Positions 7,601 to 11,167 of a DNA stretch of 11,167 nucleotides are shown here, in pieces. This DNA is from Candidatus Parvarchaeota archaeon (lineage in GTDB: Archaea > Nanobdellota > Nanobdellia > Parvarchaeales > Parvarchaeaceae). The notes under the pieces are model-generated. The model was not told the origin of the DNA and did not search any database. It saw nothing but the letters and a program-made list of their open reading frames with translations. The stretch covers positions 1,735-12,901 of the forward strand of contig JAMCRB010000035.1 in the NCBI GenBank assembly GCA_023380435.1, in the 5' to 3' direction. The position numbers and the translations under genes were made by a program. Each line of letters opens with the position of its first letter. Position 1 is the stretch's first letter.

Positions 7601-7699
7601 GCCGGAGTTTTTCTTGTAAGCCTTTGAAAACAGGCCCTTTTTTCTCCACCCTAAGACCAGCTTCTTCTCGATGTCTGCACTGTTATAAAAATCCGCCAT
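4631..7699 (-). CDS. ileS: Isoleucyl-tRNA synthetase, archaeal type
   Basis: A class I synthetase of 1022 residues that charges tRNA-Ile. The HIGH-type motif is HEGT (51-54, after GPPFVTNEV), followed by PGWDTHGLPIE. The editing (CP1) domain carries AWTTTPWTLPSNEA and GSGIVHVAPGHGESDY, which hydrolyse mischarged Val-tRNA. The catalytic half continues with EGNDQIRGWFYSL and the KMSKS loop as KLSKS (596-600). CxxC pairs near residues 178/181, 398/401, 469/472 and 507/510 suggest zinc sites. The C-terminal helical anticodon-binding domain is full length. The ATG at 7699 (MADFYNS) is preferred over an upstream in-frame TTG at 7705 because it sits about 27 bases from the TATA box at 7722-7732. The cognate tRNA-Ile is at 31-103. 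Confidence 0.97.
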   Translation of the reverse strand: MADFYNSADIEKKLVLGWRKKGLFSKAYKKNSGGQNFYFLDGPPFVTNEVHEGTMLGIFIKDAVVRYKILSGFKVRAQPGWDTHGLPIEVIVEKKLGIKNKKEIKEFGEEKFVDECKKLVEGYISLNTKLILEYGVIWYENEPYKTYNNGYIESVWYALKKAHESGLMYRGFKSTWFCVRCATPMSNYEVRDKYYPKEDTSVYVAFELEDGRYLVAWTTTPWTLPSNEALAVAPNLVYEELEIGGKRCIIAKDRVEAVRKLGVDAVELKDIPGESLVGLRYKHPFSDMPQIIENKDNIGRVIDGSSFISEDGKPFVEASEGSGIVHVAPGHGESDYKIGQANGLPVLSPVDENGIFSASAGWLQGEHVLKVNDKIIDHLKSSGLLIATEKITHDYPHCWRCKTPLISRASDQWFLSINKIKEKLIEEAAHINWIPQVSKDVFSNWIANAQDWVISRQRYWNTPMPVWVCSKCGHEIVVSSAEEIEKMGVKKPNDLHKGTLDKIKLKCDKCGGEMSRVPDVMDVWMDSGSASFACLGYPKNDKEYSEWFPADFITEGNDQIRGWFYSLLVMGYIATGRLPFKNAAMHKFILGENGNKLSKSEGNYKPLNELLKEGYSRDALRIALLKHSISDVAVFSLNDLKDEARNVNLIYNIAKLVQSIPKPPSKSKMKVNLADEDLWILSRWNSAKRAIKDALDGFRTDYAVNLLMDFISNDFSRGYIKLAKGRIFDEYDYSAGDVLKSVFLEAVPVISIFAPFIADYSLHLVNKKGSAALMEFPSIREEMISSSAEEKMKTTMDLLQEILAAREKMKIPVKRPLTWVYLPGFDKDKIFEDVLMRLSNSLHIKYYLDPNDFDSSLDFVKLKSKYNPQELTQITAKFLELTNETVMRNLSPGIKLSTDGKTYTLLPQEIIIKPKKQDIAPFDGQTHKIAIDYSLTDEVKILWIKREVIRAIQSIRKEFDFSREKKIKVEMMVNGRGDDPLKKAIMPDILKRVNGTEGKGQKLLKIQDLNILNDNVVVSVYY

Positions 7700-7721
7700 A
7701 AGCAAATTTATGCCATTCAGG

Positions 7722-7732
7722 CTTAAATAACT
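7722..7732 (-). promoter_or_regulatory. TATA box of the ileS-tbp-VKOR operon
   Basis: The minus strand reads AGTTATTTAAGC, centred about 27 bases upstream of the ileS ATG at 7699. This predicts a leaderless transcript independent of the upstream nre genes. Confidence 0.65.
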
Positions 7733-7744
7733 TAAACTGGTTTG

Positions 7745-8044
7745 TCAGACCAGCCTCGCCTGGGTCATCTGGAGCCTTATGAGCTTGCTTCTGTTCTCTA
7801 CCCCGTTCGGGAATAGCATTCTGGCCTTCGCCGACGACATGGCCGATGACAAGGTGTCCGATGTTTTTACCGCTCCGTTCAGTACTTTCCTCGCCCCTTC
7901 TCTGACCACCCAGACTCCCAGCGGCGCGAAATATTCGGGAGTTATCTCCCTTATGCACAGTACAGAGAACTGGGATTTCATCTCTCTAAGTTTTTCTAAA
8001 ACAGCCAATCTTATGGCGTAGTACGCGCCAGCAGTGTTTTTCAC
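7745..8044 (-). CDS. Displaced C-terminal part of the Nre DNA repair protein
   Basis: This 99-residue frame holds a second copy of the last 47-48 residues of the main nre ORF, then the 51-residue natural C-terminus (REGARKVLNGAVK through RSKLIRLQMTQARLV) that the main ORF lacks. It begins at a GTG whose last bases overlap the TGA of the main ORF (GTGA, 8041-8044), so terminating ribosomes could restart here and make a separate polypeptide. It may equally be a dead fragment left by the 143-bp duplication. It has stayed open through the tail. Archaeal NreA proteins often end in a PCNA-binding PIP motif; this tail has no clear one. The upstream Shine-Dalgarno sequence is poor. Confidence 0.5.
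   Translation of the reverse strand: MKNTAGAYYAIRLAVLEKLREMKSQFSVLCIREITPEYFAPLGVWVVREGARKVLNGAVKTSDTLSSAMSSAKARMLFPNGVENRSKLIRLQMTQARLV
7902..8044 (-). repeat. 143-bp tandem duplication in nre, distal copy
   Basis: This copy is directly adjacent to 8045-8187 and differs at 2 of 143 positions. One difference changes a codon (Ile here, Val in the other copy); the other is silent (ACT/ACC). Because 143 is not a multiple of three, this copy is read in a different frame from the main ORF. Confidence 0.97.
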
Positions 8045-9219
8045 CTGACCACCCAGACTCCCAGCGGCGCGAAATATTCGGGAGTTATCTCCCTTACGCA
8101 CAGTACAGAGAACTGGGATTTCATCTCTCTAAGTTTTTCTAAAACAGCCAATCTTATGGCGTAGTACGCGCCAGCGGTGTTTTTCACGTATTCCTTCCTT
8201 CCCTGAAAAAGCTCATAGTCGCCGTCTCCGAACATAACTTCACTTGCATTGCGGTTCCACGTCTCAAGCAGTTCGAAGGACCAGCACCCTTTTATGAATA
8301 TGAACGTGAATCTATTCCCCAAAAACTCCCCCGATATTACGCCGTAACTTTCCCCGTTACGGTAGGTCTTTATCTCTTCAATGAATTGTTTGCCTATAGT
8401 GTCATCGACTGCAGTGATTGCCCATTTTGTAGGGACAAGTTTCCTTTTTACCCCCATGCCCCCTACGCTTAGAATCCTGCTTATTTTGTTTTCGTCGATC
8501 TTATCCGAATATAGATTGCCTATTCCATCTGTGGCTTTCAAATCTTTATCATAGTAAACCCTTTCGATTCTTCGGTCTATCCTGACATTGTCGCTTATGC
8601 TCAGGACAAGCTTCCTTTTTACCCCCATGCCTCCTACGCTCAGAATCCTGCTTATTTTGTTTTCGTCGATCTTATCCGAATATAGATTGCCTATTCCATC
8701 TGTGGCTTTCAAATCTTTATCATAGTACACCCTTTCGATTCTTCGGTCTATCCTGACATTGTCGCTTATGCTCAGCTTTTCAAGTCTAGCTGCAATTGCA
8801 TGCGGAGAAAATTCATTAATGTCGAGGTTAGGCTGCGAAACTTTTGATATTTGCATGTCCAGCTGGACTTCCTTCTCAGCCATCGTGGCCAGCGCGGCTT
8901 TCTGTATAAAGGCAGAATCCACGTTTTTCACGTTCACTCTGTCCCTGGCGTTTACAAGAAGGGTCTTGGCAAGAAATATGCTTTTAACGTCATATTTATT
9001 CTCCACCCAGTACTTTGGGGAATCGTATGCCTGTGCGTTCTGGTCATTGGTGAAAAGGACGCCAAGCGAAACATTCGGGTAGTTTGCTTCCCCTACTATT
9101 GTTGAAGGAGGGGTAAATCCGCTTATGTCTCCCCTTTTGACGTATCTTATTATGCTGTCTATCCTTGGCTTGTTCCGCCTTATCTCTTCGTAGACAGACC
9201 TTACGTTTATGACTTTCAT
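8041..9219 (-). CDS. Nre-family DNA repair protein, rearranged and truncated at the C-terminus
   Basis: A 392-residue archaeal Nre protein. Visible family features are the N-terminal GFTPPSTIVGEANYPNV and AYDSPKYW regions, the segment ERVYYDKDLKATDGIGNLYS, KLVPTKWAITAVDDTIG, FLGNRFTFIFIKGCWSFELLE, and REITPEYFAPLGVWVVR. Nre proteins act in archaeal DNA damage tolerance and interact with PCNA. Three things are odd. The cysteine-rich zinc motif common at the N-terminus is missing. Residues 149-205 are repeated exactly as 206-262. The ORF stops at a duplication junction, losing the natural 51-residue tail, which survives in another frame. Removing both duplications gives about 386 residues, near family length. 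The start ATG is one base after the nop10 stop, with AGGAG at 9226-9230. Confidence 0.9.
   Translation of the reverse strand: MKVINVRSVYEEIRRNKPRIDSIIRYVKRGDISGFTPPSTIVGEANYPNVSLGVLFTNDQNAQAYDSPKYWVENKYDVKSIFLAKTLLVNARDRVNVKNVDSAFIQKAALATMAEKEVQLDMQISKVSQPNLDINEFSPHAIAARLEKLSISDNVRIDRRIERVYYDKDLKATDGIGNLYSDKIDENKISRILSVGGMGVKRKLVLSISDNVRIDRRIERVYYDKDLKATDGIGNLYSDKIDENKISRILSVGGMGVKRKLVPTKWAITAVDDTIGKQFIEEIKTYRNGESYGVISGEFLGNRFTFIFIKGCWSFELLETWNRNASEVMFGDGDYELFQGRKEYVKNTAGAYYAIRLAVLEKLREMKSQFSVLCVREITPEYFAPLGVWVVR
8045..8187 (-). repeat. 143-bp tandem duplication in nre, proximal copy
   Basis: This copy is read in the main nre frame and encodes the last 47-48 residues (VKNTAGAYY through GVWVVR). 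The junction with the distal copy creates the AGG TGA stop that ends the ORF. Confidence 0.97.
8433..8603 (-). repeat. 171-bp in-frame tandem duplication in nre, second copy
   Basis: It encodes residues 206-262, identical in protein sequence to 149-205. Four of 171 bases differ from the adjacent copy, all silent (for example GTT/GTG for Val and GGG/GGA for Gly). Confidence 0.97.
8604..8774 (-). repeat. 171-bp in-frame tandem duplication in nre, first copy
   Basis: It encodes residues 149-205 (from LSISDNVRID to GVKRKLV) and abuts the second copy with no spacer. The length of 57 codons keeps the frame. The duplicated block contains one of the most conserved Nre segments (DKDLKATDGIGNLYS). Confidence 0.97.
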
Positions 9220-9220
9220 T

Positions 9221-9391
9221 TTATTCTCCTTTGTCCATCATACTCTTCTTTATTTCCCTGCGATATTTTGAAATCGATTCGTCATTGTAATATTTTTGCG
9301 GTGAGTTTATCACCGTTTGTTCCCCGCACCTGCTGCAAACCTGCTTTAAAGTGTATTCTCCGCACTTCTGGCAGTATCTCATCCTTTTCAT
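9221..9391 (-). CDS. nop10: H/ACA ribonucleoprotein protein Nop10
   Basis: A 56-residue protein of the box H/ACA RNP, which guides pseudouridylation of rRNA together with Cbf5, Gar1 and L7Ae. The N-terminal zinc ribbon is CQKCGEYTLKQVCSRCGEQT, with the family's YTLK after the first CxxC and two CxxC pairs. After it comes a proline-containing linker and the conserved KYRREIKK. The start at 9391 (MKRMRYC) gives a 4-base ATGA overlap with the aIF2 alpha stop; an internal ATG at 9382 would drop three residues. Adjacency to aIF2 alpha is a widespread archaeal arrangement and supports the call. The nre start follows after one base. Confidence 0.95.
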   Translation of the reverse strand: MKRMRYCQKCGEYTLKQVCSRCGEQTVINSPQKYYNDESISKYRREIKKSMMDKGE

Positions 9392-10122
9392 TCTTTTATC
9401 TCTTTGTACTTGAAAGTGATATCCGATTCCCCGCTTTTCTTCTCCATCATTTCAAGCAGCTTCCTATTCTGTGATATGGTTTTCTTTGTTTCGCCGGCAT
9501 TGACCAGAAGCAGGTAGTGCGGGGCTTTTATGTATTTTATTGAATAGTCTTTTTTGTTGATGAAAGGGGTAAGAAGTAGCTCCTTTATCCTTTCGACTCC
9601 GTCTCCTTCAGCGCAGCTTATGTCTAGGTCGGTCTTTATCGTTATCTTCTTTTTTGTCTTGTCGACGAAGTCAAGTATCGCCTCGCTCGCCTCTTTTTTT
9701 ATGTCAAGCGATTCCAGGGCCTTGTCCTTATCGTTCGCAACAGCCTCGTACAGCCCGTATAGAGAACCGTATTTTTCCTCTGCCGCCCTTTTTAGGCTTT
9801 CAATGCCTTTTGGATAGAATTTTGATAGCATCTTCGTTATTCTATTCTCAATAGACCATTCCTTTAGTACTTGCTTTTTCTCGTTGTCAGTGACTCTTTT
9901 TACGGAAAGCTCCGGGGACTGCTCCCCTATTCTTATGAGCTTACAGACCAGCGCGTCGCCTTCCTTGGCTACGTCTTTAATGTCTTTTACCCATCTTTTG
10001 CTCAACTCAGATATGTGTACGAATCCGTCTATGCCGCTATCGCCTATCTTTACTATCACTCCATGTTGCAGGAGCTTTTTTACGGTGCATATATATATTT
10101 TACCTTCTTTTAGCCCTTCCAT
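9388..10122 (-). CDS. Translation initiation factor aIF2 subunit alpha
   Basis: The alpha subunit of archaeal IF2, which with beta and gamma delivers initiator Met-tRNA to the small ribosomal subunit. It has 244 residues. The N-terminal S1/OB domain (about 1-85) shows GVIVKIGDSGIDGFVHISELSKRWVKDIKD and ends in LSVKRVT. It is followed by the helical domain (LKEWSIENRITK) and the C-terminal alpha/beta domain with GVERIKELL, APHYLLLVNAG and a late acidic/basic tail. It is slightly shorter than the usual 260-270 residues. In many archaea ribosomal protein S27e lies just upstream; here the upstream neighbour is instead a divergent thioredoxin. The stop overlaps the nop10 start (ATGA). Confidence 0.95.
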   Translation of the reverse strand: MEGLKEGKIYICTVKKLLQHGVIVKIGDSGIDGFVHISELSKRWVKDIKDVAKEGDALVCKLIRIGEQSPELSVKRVTDNEKKQVLKEWSIENRITKMLSKFYPKGIESLKRAAEEKYGSLYGLYEAVANDKDKALESLDIKKEASEAILDFVDKTKKKITIKTDLDISCAEGDGVERIKELLLTPFINKKDYSIKYIKAPHYLLLVNAGETKKTISQNRKLLEMMEKKSGESDITFKYKEIKE

Positions 10123-10142
10123 CCAAGTAGATACTCCATCCG

Positions 10143-10158
10143 TTCTTATATTCTTTTC
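10143..10158 (-). promoter_or_regulatory. Proximal promoter of aIF2 alpha-nop10-nre
   Basis: The minus strand reads GGAAAAGAATATAAGA, a BRE-like purine run followed by AATATAAG. The core is centred about 26 bases upstream of the ATG at 10122, predicting a leaderless mRNA. Confidence 0.6.
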
Positions 10159-10211
10159 CCTGCCCTCAGCTATCTGGCACGTTGTAACAGATTATGATAC
10201 GTGAGTATTGC

Positions 10212-10226
10212 ACTTTAAATATCTTT
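10212..10226 (-). promoter_or_regulatory. Possible distal TATA element
   Basis: The minus strand reads AAAGATATTTAAAGTG. If used, transcription would start near 10190-10195 and give a leader of about 70 bases before aIF2 alpha. I see no other gene or RNA fold that it would serve, so it may be a secondary promoter. The 198-base spacer 10123-10320 otherwise shows only AT-rich promoter sequence. Confidence 0.35.
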
Positions 10227-10292
10227 ACCGGATTTTTATTTTTGATATCAATTCTTTTAATAATTTTTTATTTTGAGATTTTCCAAAAAAGG

Positions 10293-10301
10293 TTAAATAT
10301 A
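10293..10301 (+). promoter_or_regulatory. TATA box of the thioredoxin-endonuclease operon
   Basis: TTAAATATA follows a purine-rich run (CCAAAAAAGG) that fits a BRE. It is centred about 24 bases upstream of the ATG at 10321, so the transcript is probably leaderless. Confidence 0.7.
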
Positions 10302-10320
10302 CGAAGAGCATTCTTATAAA

Positions 10321-10638
10321 ATGGCAGTTCATCTAACCAAGGAAAATTTTCTCGAAGAATTAAAAAAGGCGGACGTTAGTATCGTAGATTTCTGGGCTGA
10401 ATGGTGTCACCCCTGCAAGATGCTATCGCCAATACTCGACGACCTTGAAAAAAAGATAGGCCACAAGATGAAGTTCTTCAAGCTTAATGTAGACAATCAA
10501 CCTGCTATCGCCACTGCATACGGGATACAGAGCATACCGACGCTGCTTATATTCAAAGGCGGAAAACCAATCGCGTCATTCATAGGGCTGATACCGATGC
10601 GTGAGCTAGAAAACAAGCTGATGGCGTTCGTAAATTAA
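10321..10638 (+). CDS. Thioredoxin-like protein with CHPC active site
   Basis: A 105-residue single-domain thioredoxin fold. The active site is VDFWAEWCHPCKMLSPILD (Cys29 and Cys32), with the conserved Trp before the first cysteine and the cis-proline loop SIPTLLIF. The FKLNVDNQPAIATAYGI segment and the final amphipathic helix are typical. Thioredoxins usually have CGPC; His in place of Gly is expected to raise the redox potential and make the protein more oxidising, toward glutaredoxin or DsbA behaviour. There is no signal peptide, so the protein is predicted to be cytoplasmic. The tRNA endonuclease gene follows after 5 bases. A redox link with the VKOR protein at 3631-4089 is possible but not shown. 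Confidence 0.94.
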   Translation: MAVHLTKENFLEELKKADVSIVDFWAEWCHPCKMLSPILDDLEKKIGHKMKFFKLNVDNQPAIATAYGIQSIPTLLIFKGGKPIASFIGLIPMRELENKLMAFVN

Positions 10639-10643
10639 AAATT

Positions 10644-11165
10644 ATGAGGAAAGAAGCAACGCTTTTTGGCGACAAAGTCGTGATATCAGACCAGGCGCTT
10701 TCTTCCAGGATCTTCAACAAAGGGCAGTTTGGCACGTTCAACGATGGAAAACTTGAACTTTCTCTCGAGGAGGCCCTTTATCTGAAGGAGAAAAAAGAAC
10801 TTAGCATATACAACAGGGATGGAAAGATGTTTTCATTCAAAGACTTTACAAAAAAAGCCGAAAAGATAAATAAGAGGTTCTGGATAAGGTACGTGGTTTT
10901 CAGGAACCTGCGCTCTTCGGGTTACATACTAAAGACGGCTTTTAAGTATGGAGGGGATTTTCGCGTATACGACAAAGGCGACTCTCCCGGCGAGGAGCAC
11001 GCCGGCTGGATATTATACGCTGTCGACGAGCATGAATCTATACCGTTCCTGACGTTCGGCGCTATAAACCGCGTCGCGCACAGCGTAAAGAAAAAGCTCG
11101 TCCTCGGAATAGTAGACGACGAAAATTCGGTCACTTACTACGAGATAAACTGGGTAAGGTTCTAA
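10644..11165 (+). CDS. endA: tRNA-splicing endonuclease, single-domain alpha type
   Basis: A 173-residue endonuclease that cuts both intron ends in pre-tRNA at bulge-helix-bulge motifs. The catalytic domain shows YGGDFRVYDKGDSPGEEHAGWILYAV with Tyr109 and His119, then RVAHSVKKKLVLGIVD with Lys150. The spacings (10 and 31 residues) match the Tyr-His-Lys triad of the family. The N-terminal 80 residues form the usual small alpha/beta domain with LSLEEALYLKEK. The length fits the homotetrameric alpha form, which normally needs a fairly canonical motif. It probably shares a transcript with the thioredoxin gene. A likely substrate, the tRNA-Ala intron, lies at 2763-2776. The gene is complete, ending 2 bases before the window end. 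Confidence 0.95.
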   Translation: MRKEATLFGDKVVISDQALSSRIFNKGQFGTFNDGKLELSLEEALYLKEKKELSIYNRDGKMFSFKDFTKKAEKINKRFWIRYVVFRNLRSSGYILKTAFKYGGDFRVYDKGDSPGEEHAGWILYAVDEHESIPFLTFGAINRVAHSVKKKLVLGIVDDENSVTYYEINWVRF

Positions 11166-11167
11166 TC

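Noticed and set aside
8037..8048. The A-run after the nre stop could be a -1 slippery heptamer.
   Set aside because: There are only five A (GTGAAAAAC) and they lie after the in-frame TGA, so the standard X-XXY-YYZ pattern is not met; the GTGA restart is a simpler possibility.
7902..8774. Direct repeats could be a CRISPR-like or mobile-element structure.
   Set aside because: There are only two abutting copies of each unit with no spacers, no terminal inverted repeats and no transposase; both units are pieces of the nre coding sequence.
10110..10139. A nine-codon ORF (MEYLLGWKG) overlaps the aIF2 alpha start and could be a regulatory upstream ORF.
   Set aside because: The proximal TATA element predicts a leaderless mRNA starting near 10122-10125, so this ORF would not be transcribed from the main promoter.

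Overview
The window is archaeal chromosomal DNA. It holds a TATA-box binding protein, an archaeal-type isoleucyl-tRNA synthetase, aIF2 alpha, Nop10, an Nre-family DNA repair protein, a tRNA-splicing endonuclease and an intron-containing tRNA-Ala. Several genes start about 25 bases after an AT-rich TATA element, as expected for leaderless archaeal transcripts. Genes are tightly packed, with 1-6 base gaps or ATGA overlaps. I cannot fix the phylum from the sequence; a compact-genome lineage such as DPANN is possible but unproven.

Layout. tRNA-Ile(GAT) (31-103, minus) diverges from a three-gene plus-strand operon: a PadR-type repressor, an ABC ATPase and an ABC-2 permease (262-2458), which looks like a self-regulated drug or lipid exporter. 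It converges on a small two-helix membrane protein (2465-2683, minus). The rest, down to about 10.1 kb, is on the minus strand: tRNA-Ala(TGC) with a 14-nt intron, a short AAA+ ATPase, then (in transcription order) ileS-tbp-VKOR behind its own TATA box. Upstream of ileS lies aIF2 alpha-nop10-nre, also with its own promoter. From 10321 the plus strand carries a thioredoxin with a CHPC active site, followed by the tRNA-splicing endonuclease.

How the genes relate. tRNA-Ile and its synthetase, and the intron-containing tRNA-Ala and the splicing endonuclease, are functional pairs in the same 11 kb. VKOR and the thioredoxin-like protein could form a disulfide-making relay. aIF2 alpha and Nop10 are a common archaeal translation/ribosome pairing.

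The most unusual item is the nre gene. It carries two independent tandem duplications. One is 171 bp and in frame; its four differences are all synonymous. The other is 143 bp and out of frame. The second splits the gene: the main ORF stops exactly at the copy junction in a GTGA stop/start overlap, and the displaced C-terminus stays open in the other frame. I saw no CRISPR array, insertion sequence, phage gene or defence system.
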